Assembly: GCF_000787375.1 (NCBI RefSeq)
Contig: NZ_JRJU01000018.1
Location: forward strand, 33,514 to 97,513
DNA: 64,000 nt
DNA from: Halalkalibacter okhensis
GTDB lineage: Bacteria; Bacillota; Bacilli; Bacillales; Bacillaceae_D
Direction: 5' to 3'
Made by a program: the position numbers and the translations under genes. Of this stretch, positions 35,923-46,374 are shown one piece after another. Under the pieces are notes generated by a model. The model saw only the letters and a program-made list of their open reading frames with translations. It did not search any database and was not told the DNA's origin. Position 1 is the first letter of the stretch; each line of letters starts with the position of its first letter.

Positions 35923-36590
35923 GATTGTACTCCTCTTAGTTGTTTTTCAATATCAATCCATTGCTTTAAACGATGATAAAACCCTTTTATATCTCGTCCC
36001 ATTTCACGGTGCTTCATTGTCGTTGGAATCTCTAAACACGAAGCACCAGCTTTTAATAAATCGATGGTCATTTGCGTTTCGATTCCGAACCCATTATAAG
36101 ACTTTGTCAATAAAACCGAGAGCCATTTTCTATGAAATGCCCTTTGGCCTGATAACGGCGCTTCTAATTTCACCCCTGTTTTCTCATAAACAATTGCTTG
36201 GACTCTTCGTTTCACTACACCCATTCCAGACTTCTTGCCAGGATTAATAATAGAAATAGTCATATCTGCACGCGTTTGCCTGATTGGTTCAATAAGAGCA
36301 AATGCTTCACTAGCTGATTCTTCAAGATCTGCATCTAAACAAACAATATACTCCCCTTTTGCTCTTTGCCAGCCAAGAAGCATCGCATGCCCTTTCCCTT
36401 TGTTTATTGAATAGGAAATAACTTGGTCAGCATGCTTTTCTGCTACAACTTTCGTTTGATCCTTGCTTCCATCGTTAACGACAATAATCTCTGAGCGTTT
36501 ATACCTCTCGTTCATTTTTAAAGCTAGCAGCGTCTTTTCAATGGTTTCCTCTTCATTGTAAGCAGCAATAACAAATGACGTATCAATCAT
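35919..36590 (-). CDS. Family 2 glycosyltransferase, 223 aa
   Basis: A cytoplasmic GT-A fold enzyme: SFVIAAYNEEETIEKTL, EIIVVNDGSKDQT (nucleotide binding), NKGKGHAMLLGW and the DxD motif CLDADLEE. A later SGQRAFHRKW segment fits the family acceptor region. It lacks membrane helices. It overlaps steA by 8 bases and the MraY-like gene by 4 bases. It probably builds a lipid-linked sugar with the MraY-like partner. Confidence 0.85.
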   Translation of the reverse strand: MIDTSFVIAAYNEEETIEKTLLALKMNERYKRSEIIVVNDGSKDQTKVVAEKHADQVISYSINKGKGHAMLLGWQRAKGEYIVCLDADLEESASEAFALIEPIRQTRADMTISIINPGKKSGMGVVKRRVQAIVYEKTGVKLEAPLSGQRAFHRKWLSVLLTKSYNGFGIETQMTIDLLKAGASCLEIPTTMKHREMGRDIKGFYHRLKQWIDIEKQLRGVQS

Positions 36591-37707
36591 GACGAAGAAC
36601 CTCCTTCTTCTTCCATATCCCTACCCGGTCAGTGATGAGTTGTTGAATGGTTTCGATTAACGAAGGTTTCACTCTGTTCTTTCTTTGCCACAACGGAAAA
36701 ACAGATAAGTTAGTCAACTGATGAATTCCCTTTAAATCCGTTATCTTTTCTCCTGCTTGAATACGGCATAACCAAGTGGACCCCATCCCCGCACGACCTT
36801 TTTCTAGAAACTCTGTCATTCCCATTCTGCAGCCTATTAAATAAAGATGATTAGCTCCAGACCAGTAAGAAGCAGTAATGGCTACGTCTTCACTTGTGCC
36901 AACGAAGCGAATCGTATCAACAAGTATTCCCATTTTATTTAAACGGTCTCTGCCAGGGGAAGTACCATTTGGATGCTCGTGGCATATTAATTGCGCTCCA
37001 CAAGTAATTGCTTTTTCACTTACCGAATCCATATCTCCAATGATAAAATCAGGTACAATTTTTTGTTTTAATAGTCCATCAGCCGCACCATCCACTGCGA
37101 TAATGACAGCTCCTTTTTTCATCATCGCATGACGAACAACTTTAATATCTTTTTCATATTTTGTATTTCTCGCTACAATGAAGACTTCTTTTTGATCAAT
37201 CGCTTTTAGAGAAGCTGGTATAATAGGGAATTGTTTAAACCAATCACATTCTTTTTCGGCATAGGTTAATGTATTATGGACAAATTTATCAAATTGGCTA
37301 GAATAATTGCTACGTGCTTGTATGGCCTTTTTATTAATCATTTCTTCAGTATATAAACTCATACTAGCTACGAAAATCGGTTCTGACTGATAATCAACAT
37401 AAAGCTCATCTTGAAAAATGATTGCTTCTTCTCCTTGATAGATGGTCTCGCTCTTACAGGAAGAGATTATATCAAACACGGGAATCCCTGCATGAAGCAA
37501 TCGCCTTACATGATGCTGCGCATAGTGGCCAGTCATCGATGTTCTCGCATTTATAACCGCCTTCACTTGAGCTTCGATTAGCCCATCCACTGCTACTCCG
37601 TCAAGGTCTTCATGCCATAAAAAAACAATGCTTCGTTTTGGCAAATAATGAAGCAGCTTTTTTGTTTGTTTGTGTTCATAGATTGGTCCTTTAATCAGAT
37701 TCATCAT
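36583..37707 (-). CDS. steA: SteA-like protein (thiamine pyrophosphokinase-like catalytic fold)
   Basis: The 374-residue protein resembles SteA, known as a cytokinetic ring protein in Corynebacterium. The segment VIAVDGAADGLLKQKIVPDF then IGDMDSVSEKA (about 215 to 250) has the thiamine-pyrophosphokinase-like phosphate site. DVAITASYWSGANHLYLIG is also typical. An N-terminal domain contains WHEDLDGVAVDGLIEAQVKA. Starts at ATG 37707 or 37704 after AAAGAGGGT. It forms a tight operon with a GT2 enzyme and an MraY-like protein, suggesting a link between envelope synthesis and division or sporulation. Confidence 0.78.
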   Translation of the reverse strand: MMNLIKGPIYEHKQTKKLLHYLPKRSIVFLWHEDLDGVAVDGLIEAQVKAVINARTSMTGHYAQHHVRRLLHAGIPVFDIISSCKSETIYQGEEAIIFQDELYVDYQSEPIFVASMSLYTEEMINKKAIQARSNYSSQFDKFVHNTLTYAEKECDWFKQFPIIPASLKAIDQKEVFIVARNTKYEKDIKVVRHAMMKKGAVIIAVDGAADGLLKQKIVPDFIIGDMDSVSEKAITCGAQLICHEHPNGTSPGRDRLNKMGILVDTIRFVGTSEDVAITASYWSGANHLYLIGCRMGMTEFLEKGRAGMGSTWLCRIQAGEKITDLKGIHQLTNLSVFPLWQRKNRVKPSLIETIQQLITDRVGIWKKKEVLRHD

Positions 37708-37855
37708 ATGATAACCCTCTTTACACCGTTTGGTCATAATATGAGCAATTTTTTCGATTTTATTTATAAAGGACTAGATTTCCCTAAATACAAATTAGAA
37801 GAAAACAAAATTGACTTAAAATCAATAAAAGCACTTCCGTAAAATGCTGGAAATG

Positions 37856-37975
37856 CTAAAATCGACCTTTCTTCTTTTCATTCTTCCACCAATAAAATAG
37901 CATTGATGCCAAAAGTAACTTTATAACTAAAGCAACTGCTACAGTCAAAATCGCTAGACTTTTACCACCATCCAA
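37856..37975 (-). CDS. Possible single-pass membrane peptide, 39 aa
   Basis: A TTG start at 37975, about 8 bases after GAGAGGGGTG, opens a 39-codon frame. It has one hydrophobic helix (SLAILTVAVALVIKLLLASM) and a basic tail WWKNEKKKGRF. The pattern fits a real small membrane protein rather than a chance frame. No family is recognised. It lies alone between spo0A and steA on the same strand. Confidence 0.45.
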   Translation of the reverse strand: MDGGKSLAILTVAVALVIKLLLASMLFYWWKNEKKKGRF

Positions 37976-38061
37976 CCGATTTCACCCCTCTCATACTATT
38001 TACTACTATACAGATAGTGAAAACCCTCTTTATTTTTCTGTTTATGATATTTTTACAAAAC

Positions 38062-38105
38062 AAAAAAGGATGTCCCTAAAGGCCTGTTTGACCTGAGGGA
38101 CATCC
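38062..38105 (-). terminator. Terminator of spo0A
   Basis: A 10-base perfect stem GGATGTCCCT / AGGGACATCC is followed on the minus strand by TTTTTTGTTTTG. Confidence 0.88.
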
Positions 38106-38150
38106 CTAAGTTACTTTTTAATCTTTATCTGAATCTTGATTATGACCCTT

Positions 38151-38951
38151 TCAAGAAACTTTATGTTCAATCCTTAACTTATCTGCTACCATAGCAATGA
38201 ATTCACTGTTTGTTGGTTTTGCTTTGGAATGACTAACCGTGTAACCAAACAAACTTGAGATTGAATCGATATTTCCACGACTCCATGCCACTTCAATTGC
38301 ATGACGAATAGCTCGTTCTACACGACTAGAAGTTGTATTGAACTTCTTAGCAATATCTGGATACAATACTTTTGTGATAGAACCTAGCAGTTCAATATCA
38401 TTATAAACCATCGTGATGGCTTCGCGTAAATACATATAACCTTTGATATGTGCCGGCACACCAATTTCATGGATAATACTAGTAATGCTCGCGTCTAGGT
38501 TAAATCCATGTTGTTCAGGCTGAGATGCATTTGAGATAAATGAGTTCGTTGGAGCTTGTTGAACAAATGACCTTGTCTGTCCGCTAATTTCTCGAATATT
38601 TGAAATTAACACTTCCATGTCAAATGGCTTAAGTACGTAATAAGAAGCACCTAAATCAACAGCTTTTTTCGTGACATCTTCTTGATCAAAAGCTGTTAAC
38701 ATAATAATATTTGGCTTTTTCTTCAAATTTAACTTATTCAGGCGCTCAAGTACGGCTAGCCCATCTAAATGTGGCATAATAATATCTAAAATTAACACAT
38801 CCGGCTCTAGTTCTTCGATTAAACTTAAACATTCCTGACCATTATACGCTGTTCCTACTACTTCTAAGTCATTCTGAGCTGATATGTATTCATTGAGTAG
38901 ATTGACTAACTCACGATTATCATCCGCAATACACACTTTTACTTTTTGCAC
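38151..38951 (-). CDS. spo0A: Sporulation master regulator Spo0A
   Basis: The 266-residue response regulator has the receiver pocket [10 protein letters not shown], the phospho-acceptor Asp in [20 protein letters not shown] and the conserved Lys in [10 protein letters not shown]. The Spo0A-specific DNA-binding domain is seen in [20 protein letters not shown] and [21 protein letters not shown] use GTG 38951, 7 bases after AGGAGG, which gives the normal length. A frame to 38984 exists but lacks a ribosome site. It takes phosphate from the Spo0F/Spo0B relay and controls entry into sporulation. Confidence 0.98.
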   Translation of the reverse strand: MQKVKVCIADDNRELVNLLNEYISAQNDLEVVGTAYNGQECLSLIEELEPDVLILDIIMPHLDGLAVLERLNKLNLKKKPNIIMLTAFDQEDVTKKAVDLGASYYVLKPFDMEVLISNIREISGQTRSFVQQAPTNSFISNASQPEQHGFNLDASITSIIHEIGVPAHIKGYMYLREAITMVYNDIELLGSITKVLYPDIAKKFNTTSSRVERAIRHAIEVAWSRGNIDSISSLFGYTVSHSKAKPTNSEFIAMVADKLRIEHKVS

Positions 38952-38995
38952 AATAAAGCCTCCTCTGTTCCTTTTTTCTCTCATACTTTAAGAAT

Positions 38996-39136
38996 TTCGA
39001 CAAGGGATTTTATTTCCCTTTAATTTTTTTTAATTTATTTAGTTTTTTTTACATTTCCTAAGCTTTTCTTCAACATACTACGTTATTCGACCTTATTCGA
39101 ACATTGACAAAAAAAACACTCATTACTTTTGTCGAA
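38996..39136. promoter_or_regulatory. spo0A control region with several 0A-box-like sites
   Basis: Sequences close to the 0A box (TTTGTCGAA or its complement) occur at about 38996 to 39003, 39086 to 39112 (clustered TTCGACC, TTCGAAC and TTGACAAA) and 39127 to 39136 (TTTTGTCGAA, exact). On the minus strand AAAGGGAAA followed about 11 bases later by GTCGAAATT resembles a sigma-H promoter. Autoregulation by Spo0A is known. The exact promoter here is inferred. Confidence 0.6.
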
Positions 39137-39177
39137 TTTTCTTTATACCTTAATCATATCACAAAAATACAAAATGA

Positions 39178-39211
39178 AAAGAAGCCAAAACGAATTAACT
39201 CGCTTTGGCTC
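39178..39211 (-). terminator. Terminator overlapping the end of spoIVB
   Basis: AGCCAAAGCGAG / TTCGTTTTGGCT pairs on the minus strand and is followed by TCTTTTCATTTTG. The stem includes the last codons of spoIVB. Confidence 0.7.
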
Positions 39212-40484
39212 CCTGTGTATTTGAAAAATGATCAGTTACTCCTGCTTCTTCTAGCATCCAACTAATGTGGCATCCATATCCACTTGTTGGATCATTAACA
39301 AAGACATGAGTTACCGCACCAATAATTTTTCCATCTTGTATAATCGGACTTCCGCTCATTCCTTGTACAATTCCACCTGTTGCTTCTAATAATTTTGGAT
39401 CAGTTACTTTAATAACCATCCCTTTTGTCGCTGGTTGTTTTTGGGGAACGGAACTTACAATTTCAATATCATATTCCTCTACTTCTTCCCCCTCAACGAC
39501 GGTTAATATTTTTGCCGGCCCTTCCTTTACGTGAGTAGAATGAGCAATCGGCATTTTTTTATCGAGGATATCATTCTTTAAATTTGCTTCTTTTAATGTT
39601 CCAAATATCCCAAAGGAACTATTTTTTTCAATTGTACCTAATACATCACGTTGATTAGATAAGCTTGCCAGTTTTTCACCTGGGTCGCCATTGCTCCCTT
39701 TTTCAATAGAAGTAACTGAGGACCGAATGATTTGACCGTCATGTACAACAATTGGTTTTTGGGTATCTACATCAGAAATAACATGACCCAATGCCCCGTA
39801 TTTTTTTGTTTCTGGGTCATAAAATGTTAACGTTCCTACCCCTGCAGCTGAATCTCTAATATAAAGACCCATACGATAAGAATGCTCACCTTTTGCCTTG
39901 ATTGGTGTTAATTCCTTTTCAAACGTTTGTTGGTCTCGTTTAATTTCAAGTGTAAGCTTTCTTTTGTCATCTCCAGCTTCTTGAATAAATTCACCAACTT
40001 GACTCATACGCTGTATTTCATGATCATCAATTTTCGTAATCATGTCTCCCACTTCAATACCAGCTAATTCACCAGGAGATATATTGCCATCTTCGGTTTC
40101 AATTAAATGATGACCTACAACTAACACTCCTTCGGTATTCAGTTTTACACCGATGGATTGCCCCCCCGGAATAACTTCCGTTTTTGGAAGCACATTAACA
40201 TCAATACTTTTCACGGGAAAGCCTGCGACTTCTAATGATACATTATCTGTTATGTCATTTTCACTGGCCCCACTCATTTGAAAAGTAAGTGCTGATGGCG
40301 CAGCAGTTGCAGTTACAGCTTTTAGTGACTTGGTTGCATCTACAACAGGAGACATATCCCCTTCAAATACAGTCATAGCTGTGGGAACTTTTACCCATTC
40401 ACGTACCCCATCAGAAAAACCTAAACTTACGACTAATAGCAAAACAAGTATACCTAATGTTTTTCTTACTGCATCGCCTCTCAC
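39195..40484 (-). CDS. spoIVB: SpoIVB serine peptidase, sporulation checkpoint protease
   Basis: The 429-residue protein has an N-terminal membrane anchor or signal (residues about 8 to 26) and a PDZ domain at about 115 to 185 ([19 protein letters not shown]). The S55 peptidase domain has catalytic His in GALGHVISD and Ser in [19 protein letters not shown]. It is made in the forespore under sigma-G and cleaves SpoIVFA to trigger sigma-K. The start is GTG 40484, about 8 bases after AGGAGAG. Order recN-spoIVB-spo0A is conserved in Bacillus. Confidence 0.96.
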   Translation of the reverse strand: MRGDAVRKTLGILVLLLVVSLGFSDGVREWVKVPTAMTVFEGDMSPVVDATKSLKAVTATAAPSALTFQMSGASENDITDNVSLEVAGFPVKSIDVNVLPKTEVIPGGQSIGVKLNTEGVLVVGHHLIETEDGNISPGELAGIEVGDMITKIDDHEIQRMSQVGEFIQEAGDDKRKLTLEIKRDQQTFEKELTPIKAKGEHSYRMGLYIRDSAAGVGTLTFYDPETKKYGALGHVISDVDTQKPIVVHDGQIIRSSVTSIEKGSNGDPGEKLASLSNQRDVLGTIEKNSSFGIFGTLKEANLKNDILDKKMPIAHSTHVKEGPAKILTVVEGEEVEEYDIEIVSSVPQKQPATKGMVIKVTDPKLLEATGGIVQGMSGSPIIQDGKIIGAVTHVFVNDPTSGYGCHISWMLEEAGVTDHFSNTQGAKAS

Positions 40485-40581
40485 TCACTTCACTCTCCTA
40501 GCTCCTTGCCCACACCTCCGTTACTGGATGTACTATTAATGTTGCCTTAGAGAACAACATTTATAACTGGAACAAAAAGAA

Positions 40582-40609
40582 AAAAGCTATCCTTTTTTGG
40601 CTAGCTTTT
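40582..40609 (-). terminator. Terminator at the end of recN
   Basis: AAAGCTAGCC / GGATAGCTTTTTTC pairs around a short A-rich loop at the recN stop codon on the minus strand. Confidence 0.75.
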
Positions 40610-42333
40610 CAAACAGGTTGCTTTAGGGATTCAGCAAGTTCTAACAACTCTTTTGCATGCTCTCTTGTTAATTCCGTTACTTCAACTCCAGATATCATGC
40701 GGGCAATTTCACTTATTTTTTCCTCTGTTGATAGAGATTTTACAGATGTTTTTACACGATCATTTTGTTCATGCTTTTGGATATACAGATGCGAATCAGC
40801 CATCGCAGCTACTTGGGGCAAATGAGTAATACACAACACTTGTGATCCAATGGCAATCGCATGAATTTTCTCAGCAATAGCTTGAGCAACTCGACCACTA
40901 ACACCTGTATCGACCTCATCAAAAATGACGGATGTAACACCTTGCTGATTTGAAAAGATCGACTTAATCGCGAGCATTATTCGTGAAATTTCCCCACCGG
41001 ATGCCACTTTTGAGAGTGGCTTCATTAGCTCTCCAGGATTGGTGGACAAATAAAACTCCACCGTGTCAATGCCATCATGACTAAAAGGAATGGCTTTTCC
41101 ATTAATTGTTGGCGCTTGCTTTCCTGGCGCTCTTTCAAGAACCCGAACATCGAATATTGTTTTTTCCATATATAAGGAACGCAATTGCTCATGGATCGCT
41201 TCTGTCAGCTCACAAGCAGCTTCTTTTCGAATAGATGTTAGTGCCTTTGCTTCTATATATAAATCTTGCCACAATCCATCTAACTCATTTTGAAGCTTCG
41301 ATATTCGATCATCTTTATTAATAATCGAATCTAACTCTTCTTCAACTTTCGAAGCATACACCAAGATATCATCAACTGTCTCGCCGTATTTCCGCTTCAA
41401 CCGTTGTATATCATGTAATCGTCCTTCAATAAATTCTAGACGATTTGGATCAAACTCAATTTGTTCTAATCGATCTCGCAAGGCGAACGCTGCTTCTTCT
41501 AATAGATAATAGCTATTACTTACAGATTCAAATAAGTCTTTCAACTCTTGATCAATCGAAACGGCTTCTTCTAAATGTGATACAGCATTGTTAATGTAAT
41601 CAAGGCCTTTTCCTTCCCCATACAAACTTAAATAGCTGTCTTGCAATAGTGAAAACAATTTTTCGCTATGGGCTAGCTTATGCCTTTCATTCATTAAGTG
41701 AACATCTTCTTCAGGAGCCAATTTAGCTTGTTCAATTTCTTCGAGCTGATACTGAAATAAATCCGTTTTCTGTGCTAACTCCTGTTCATTTTTGCTAAGA
41801 GATATCACTTGCTTTTGTAGCTGTTGCGCCCGATTAAATATTGTTTGATACTCTTTAAATGTATCTGTCAATGCTCTTGAGGCATAACCATCTAACATAG
41901 AAATATGTTCTTCTGGCTGCATGAGCGCTTGATGCTCATGCTGTCCATGAATATCGACTAAGGCCTGTCCAATCTCACGTAATATCGCAAGGGTAACCAA
42001 TTTGCCATTTACTCTGCAAATGCTTTTTCCTTGCGAGGTAATGTTTCTTCTTAATATAAACATCGAATCTTGAGCGTCTATTCCAAAATCCATTGCTTTC
42101 TTGATAATTGGGTGGTCATCATCTACAATAAACAAGCCTTCAATTTCTGCTCGCTTCTCCCCGTGTCTCACGTACTCAGCAGACCCACGACCTCCCAGAA
42201 GAAGACCTATCGCATCTATAATAATCGACTTTCCTGCTCCGGTCTCTCCCGTGAGTACCGTTAATCCTTTTTCAAATTGCACGGTCAATTCGTCAATAAT
42301 GGCAAAATGTTGGATTGATAATTCAATTAACAT
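40609..42333 (-). CDS. recN: DNA repair ATPase RecN
   Basis: The 574-residue SMC-like protein has Walker A GETGAGKSII at residues 30 to 39, a long coiled-coil middle and a C-terminal ABC signature LSKVASGGEISRIMLAIKS. Walker B SVIFDEVDTGVSG follows. It recognises double-strand breaks early in repair. It follows argR by 12 bases, as in Bacillus. Confidence 0.96.
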   Translation of the reverse strand: MLIELSIQHFAIIDELTVQFEKGLTVLTGETGAGKSIIIDAIGLLLGGRGSAEYVRHGEKRAEIEGLFIVDDDHPIIKKAMDFGIDAQDSMFILRRNITSQGKSICRVNGKLVTLAILREIGQALVDIHGQHEHQALMQPEEHISMLDGYASRALTDTFKEYQTIFNRAQQLQKQVISLSKNEQELAQKTDLFQYQLEEIEQAKLAPEEDVHLMNERHKLAHSEKLFSLLQDSYLSLYGEGKGLDYINNAVSHLEEAVSIDQELKDLFESVSNSYYLLEEAAFALRDRLEQIEFDPNRLEFIEGRLHDIQRLKRKYGETVDDILVYASKVEEELDSIINKDDRISKLQNELDGLWQDLYIEAKALTSIRKEAACELTEAIHEQLRSLYMEKTIFDVRVLERAPGKQAPTINGKAIPFSHDGIDTVEFYLSTNPGELMKPLSKVASGGEISRIMLAIKSIFSNQQGVTSVIFDEVDTGVSGRVAQAIAEKIHAIAIGSQVLCITHLPQVAAMADSHLYIQKHEQNDRVKTSVKSLSTEEKISEIARMISGVEVTELTREHAKELLELAESLKQPV

Positions 42334-42345
42334 GCTGTCACACCC

Positions 42346-42795
42346 TTATAACATATCTAAAAATCGTTGCGTTATGGCTGGCCCTTCTTCTTTATGTTTA
42401 CAAATAATTAGAATGGTGTCGTCGCCACAAATAGTCCCCATCACTTCGGCCCAATCTAAATTATCAATTAAAGCACCTATTGAGTTGGCATTTCCCGGCA
42501 ATGTTTTCATAACAATTAGATTGTCTGATCGGTCTATGTTTACAAAGCTATCCATTAACGCACGTTTAAGCTTTTGTAGTGGATTAAATCGTTGGTCTGC
42601 TGGCAAACTATACTTATATCGGCCATCAAGCATAGGCACTTTCACAAGATGAAGTTCCTTAATATCCCTAGACACCGTTGCTTGAGTTACGTTATACCCT
42701 TCTTTACGTAACTGCTCAACTAAATCATCTTGCGTTTCAATTTCATTATTGGCAATAATATCTCTTATCTTTATATGCCTTTGTCCTTTATTCAT
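42346..42795 (-). CDS. argR: Arginine repressor ArgR/AhrC
   Basis: The 149-residue protein has an N-terminal winged helix ([35 protein letters not shown]) and a C-terminal hexamerisation and arginine-binding domain with [15 protein letters not shown] and [14 protein letters not shown]. It represses arginine synthesis and activates catabolism when bound to arginine. The downstream recN is coupled. Confidence 0.96.
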   Translation of the reverse strand: MNKGQRHIKIRDIIANNEIETQDDLVEQLRKEGYNVTQATVSRDIKELHLVKVPMLDGRYKYSLPADQRFNPLQKLKRALMDSFVNIDRSDNLIVMKTLPGNANSIGALIDNLDWAEVMGTICGDDTILIICKHKEEGPAITQRFLDML

Positions 42796-42941
42796 CTTTT
42801 CTCACCTATTTCTTCCATGTTTCATATGTTCATTATCTACGTAATCGCACTGCAATACAACATTTACTGCAATAAATTCTTTTAAAACCGATGAAAAAAT
42901 GACCTTTTCATACATTTTCATGAATAATTATAGAAAAAAAT

Positions 42942-42968
42942 GCCTCGATCAAATTCTTGATCGAGACT
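42942..42968 (-). terminator. Terminator after tlyA
   Basis: CTCGATCAA / TTGATCGAG with a 4-base loop is followed by ATTTTTTTC on the minus strand. Confidence 0.85.
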
Positions 42969-42978
42969 TTTCATCTAT

Positions 42979-43806
42979 TTATTCTTCTTGTTTCGTCTTT
43001 AATTCGTCATGTGCCGTTGCAACAACGTCTGAAATCGAAATGAAATCACTGATTGAGCCTTGGTCACCTTTAAAGTGTAAATGCATTAAAAACTCAATGT
43101 TTCCTTCTCCACCTTTGATCGGTGAATAACTTAAGCCAGAGACATGATACCCCTCACTCGAAGCAAACTCTGTCATACGTTTAAGTACATCTTCATGAAC
43201 TTTCTTCTCACGGACAATGCCTTTTTTGCCAACTTGATCTCGCCCAGCTTCAAATTGAGGCTTTACTAGTGCCACAACATCTCCACTCGGAACAAGAACC
43301 GTTTTTAGAACAGGTAAAATTAGCTTTAAAGAAATAAATGAAACATCAATGGTGGCAAACTGCGGCAATCCTTCTGTTAAATCCTCTGGTTTCACATAAC
43401 GAAAGTTCGTTCGTTCCATCACTGTGACTCGCTCGTCTTGTCGTAGCTTCCACGCCAACTGATTGTATCCAACATCAAGGGCATACACAGCCTTAGCTCC
43501 ATTTTGCAACGAGCAATCTGTAAATCCTCCTGTTGATGCTCCAATATCCAATACAATTTTATCTTGTAAAGTCAGTTGAAAGAGCTCAATCGCTTTTTCT
43601 AATTTTAATCCTCCACGGCTCACATAAGGAAGTGGGTTGCCTTTCAATTCTAGAGGCAGATCCCGGTCCACTTTCACACCGGGCTTATCCACTCTCTCGG
43701 TACCCGAGAACACAAGCCCTGCCATAATAGAGCGCTTCGCCTTTTCTCTTGTTTCTACTAAGCCACGTTCGACGAGCAAAACGTCTATTCGTTCTTTCTT
43801 ATTCAC
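42979..43806 (-). CDS. tlyA: TlyA-family RNA 2'-O-methyltransferase (YqxC)
   Basis: The 275-residue protein has an S4 RNA-binding domain at residues 3 to 65 and an FtsJ-like Rossmann methyltransferase domain. The latter carries SAM motif VLDIGASTGGFTDCSLQNGA and catalytic Lys in LVKPQFEAGRDQVGKKG. TlyA enzymes methylate rRNA cytidines; B. subtilis YqxC is the usual homologue. GTG start at 43806, 7 bases after the dxs stop. Confidence 0.92.
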   Translation of the reverse strand: MNKKERIDVLLVERGLVETREKAKRSIMAGLVFSGTERVDKPGVKVDRDLPLELKGNPLPYVSRGGLKLEKAIELFQLTLQDKIVLDIGASTGGFTDCSLQNGAKAVYALDVGYNQLAWKLRQDERVTVMERTNFRYVKPEDLTEGLPQFATIDVSFISLKLILPVLKTVLVPSGDVVALVKPQFEAGRDQVGKKGIVREKKVHEDVLKRMTEFASSEGYHVSGLSYSPIKGGEGNIEFLMHLHFKGDQGSISDFISISDVVATAHDELKTKQEE

Positions 43807-43812
43807 AGTTCG

Positions 43813-45702
43813 TTACGCCCTTTGCTTTTTTTTCGGTAGCATTGTCATCATTTGATCAGCTACATTGGCCGCAGTAAGTCCAATTTCTGCTAAAAGTTCT
43901 GATACGCTGCCATGTTCGATAAATTCATCTGGAATTCCCATCCGCTTTATCTCAACGTTATGATAACCATTGTCATGGAAAAATTCCAATACAGCACTTC
44001 CGAAACTCCCTTGAAGAGCCGCTTCCTCTAATGTAAGTACCGGAATGTCCTTTTGCGCAATTTCGTGTAACAGTTCCTCATCAAGAGGCTTAGCCGAATT
44101 AGCATTCACAAGCTTTACCGAAAGTCCTTGTTTTGTAAGTTGCGCTAATGCTTGTTCTGCAACTGGTATCATCGTTCCGAACGTAATAATACAGGCATCG
44201 GTTCCTTCTTGTAACGTTTCCCATTTACCAATCGGTAACTGCTTTAACTCTTCGTCCATTTTTATTCCGTAACCATTCCCTCTAGGGTAACGTACAGCAA
44301 TTGGACCATCATCATACTTTGTAGCTGTATAAATCATATGCTGAAGTTCATTTTCATCTTTCGGCATTAAGATTTTCATGTTTGGCAAATGACGAAGGAA
44401 AGCAATGTCAAATACCCCTTGATGTGTTTCACCGTCTGCACCAACAAGACCTGCACGGTCAATCGCAAAAACAACATTTAAGTTCTGTCTACAGATGTCA
44501 TGAACGACTTGGTCATATCCACGCTGTAAGAAAGTAGAATAGACCGCAAACACCGGCTTCATTCCTTGTGTTGCTAAACCACCTGCCATTGTTGTCGCAT
44601 GCTGCTCTGCTATACCTACATCAAACATTCGCTCTGGGAACTCTTTAGCAAACACGTCGAGCTTTGTCCCTCCAGGCATTGCTGCTGTTAGAGCAACAAT
44701 TCGCTTATCCTCACGTGCAATTTTTTTAAGTGTTTCTGCAAACACACCACTGTAACTAGGAGGTCCTGGTTTCTTTACCACTTCCCCAGATTCGATTTTA
44801 TATGGTCCAAGGCCGTGCCATGTCCCTTTTGCGTCGTTTTCAGCCGGTTCATATCCTTTTCCCTTTTTCGTCAGTACATGTACCAGAACCGGCCCCTTCG
44901 TTTTCTTAGCATATTTTAAATTCTCCGCCAAATCATCAAGGTCATGTCCATCTACGGGTCCTAAATAAGTGAAGCCTAACTCTTCAAAGAAAATCCCTGA
45001 AACTAATAAATATTTCAGGCTATCTTTCACTCGTTCAGCAGTTGATGCTAATTTCCCACCGAAAGCTGGAATTTTTTTGATTAATTGTTCAAGCTCTTCT
45101 TTTGCCTTATGGTACTTACCTGCTGTACGTAGTCTTCCTAATACATTATGAAGAGCACCTACATTGGGAGCAATCGACATTTCATTATCATTTAAAATGA
45201 CAATTAAATCTGTTTGCTCATGACCAATATGATTTAATGCTTCAAGAGCCATTCCACCTGTTAAAGCGCCATCACCTATGATCGCTACAACATTGTCATC
45301 CGTTCCTAATAAGTCCCTTGCTGTAGCCATTCCCATTGCAGCAGATAATGAAGTAGAACTATGTCCTGTCTCCCATACATCATGCTCACTTTCGTTACGC
45401 TTTGGAAATCCACAAAGACCCTTATATTGACGTAACTTATCGAATTGATCGGCACGCCCTGTAAGAATTTTGTGCACATACGCTTGATGTCCAACATCCC
45501 AAATGAATTTATCTTTTGGGCTATCAAACAAATGGTGTAGAGCAAGTGTTAGTTCAACTACACCTAAATTAGGTCCTAGATGTCCACCAGTAACAGACAA
45601 TTTCCCAATTAAAAACTGTCTAATATCCTCAGCAAGATCTTCTAGATCCTTTTTTGAATAGTTCTTTAGGTCGTTTGGGTCTTTAAATTCCTCTAGTTTC
45701 AT
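43813..45702 (-). CDS. dxs: 1-deoxy-D-xylulose-5-phosphate synthase
   Basis: The 629-residue thiamine-diphosphate enzyme has the catalytic His in [14 protein letters not shown], cofactor motif [18 protein letters not shown] ending in NDNEMSI and the C-terminal transketolase segment [13 protein letters not shown]. It makes DXP from pyruvate and glyceraldehyde 3-phosphate, the first step of the MEP isoprenoid route. It lies in a run with ispA, OLE RNA and oapA, 10 bases after oapA. Confidence 0.97.
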   Translation of the reverse strand: MKLEEFKDPNDLKNYSKKDLEDLAEDIRQFLIGKLSVTGGHLGPNLGVVELTLALHHLFDSPKDKFIWDVGHQAYVHKILTGRADQFDKLRQYKGLCGFPKRNESEHDVWETGHSSTSLSAAMGMATARDLLGTDDNVVAIIGDGALTGGMALEALNHIGHEQTDLIVILNDNEMSIAPNVGALHNVLGRLRTAGKYHKAKEELEQLIKKIPAFGGKLASTAERVKDSLKYLLVSGIFFEELGFTYLGPVDGHDLDDLAENLKYAKKTKGPVLVHVLTKKGKGYEPAENDAKGTWHGLGPYKIESGEVVKKPGPPSYSGVFAETLKKIAREDKRIVALTAAMPGGTKLDVFAKEFPERMFDVGIAEQHATTMAGGLATQGMKPVFAVYSTFLQRGYDQVVHDICRQNLNVVFAIDRAGLVGADGETHQGVFDIAFLRHLPNMKILMPKDENELQHMIYTATKYDDGPIAVRYPRGNGYGIKMDEELKQLPIGKWETLQEGTDACIITFGTMIPVAEQALAQLTKQGLSVKLVNANSAKPLDEELLHEIAQKDIPVLTLEEAALQGSFGSAVLEFFHDNGYHNVEIKRMGIPDEFIEHGSVSELLAEIGLTAANVADQMMTMLPKKKQRA

Positions 45703-45712
45703 AAAGGAACCC

Positions 45713-46321
45713 TCACTTTCGAGTCAGTTTTTCTTTTTTCTTTGTTTTACCATTTCCTGAAAATACTTTTATCTTCAGTTTTACCTCTAATAAATATAAT
45801 AATCTACCGACTTGATAGATAATTGGAGTTGCGTAATGAATCGCCAACGTTTTGCCGACTGCTTTTCCACCGACTGTTAAAGCAGCAACAACACTTGTAA
45901 ATAAAATAGATATTGCAAATTGTTGAATGGATGTATCACCATAGCCTAGTTGAATTGACAATTGCAAAACAACATATGCAGATGCCGTACCACTAATAAT
46001 ACCAGAAATATCTCCAATCACATCATTACAGAAATTTGCAAATTTATCAGCATTTCTTGTAATTAAAACAGCATGTTTGGCTCCATGTAAACGCTCTGAT
46101 GCCATCGCATGAAATGGCTTCTCATCTGCTGCAGTTGCGGCTACACCTATTGTATCAAAGAACACACCTAAAAACACAATAATAAAAACAATCACCATAC
46201 CAATAGCCCATGTTACTCCACTTAAAATAAAGGTGGAAATAACTGAAAAAATAGCCGCTAGCACAAGTGTGATAACGGCGATTCCCAAGCTCCAATGTAT
46301 TGATTTCTGAAGAGGTTTCAT
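45713..46321 (-). CDS. oapA: OLE-associated membrane protein OapA
   Basis: The 202-residue membrane protein has hydrophobic segments at about 12 to 34, 36 to 60, 108 to 130 and 137 to 155. Between them lies a conserved-looking loop [20 protein letters not shown] then [19 protein letters not shown]. The C-terminus is very basic ([11 protein letters not shown]). Position directly after a 600-base structured RNA, between ispA and dxs, is the diagnostic context of OapA. In OLE-bearing Firmicutes OapA binds OLE RNA and brings it to the membrane. The ATG at 46321 follows AGGTGATCG. Identification is by context and topology, not a database search. Confidence 0.88.
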   Translation of the reverse strand: MKPLQKSIHWSLGIAVITLVLAAIFSVISTFILSGVTWAIGMVIVFIIVFLGVFFDTIGVAATAADEKPFHAMASERLHGAKHAVLITRNADKFANFCNDVIGDISGIISGTASAYVVLQLSIQLGYGDTSIQQFAISILFTSVVAALTVGGKAVGKTLAIHYATPIIYQVGRLLYLLEVKLKIKVFSGNGKTKKKEKLTRK

Positions 46322-46374
46322 AATTATCTATCGATCACCTTTTATTTTCCTATGTATATGTTAGGAGTGGTCAT

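Noticed and set aside
38952..38984. Longer Spo0A N-terminus
   Set aside because: The extra residues are unrelated to the family and the GTG at 38951 has a perfect AGGAGG site.
42820..42900. Possible ARG box upstream of argR
   Set aside because: AAAAGAATTTATTGCA only loosely fits the consensus, too weak to call.
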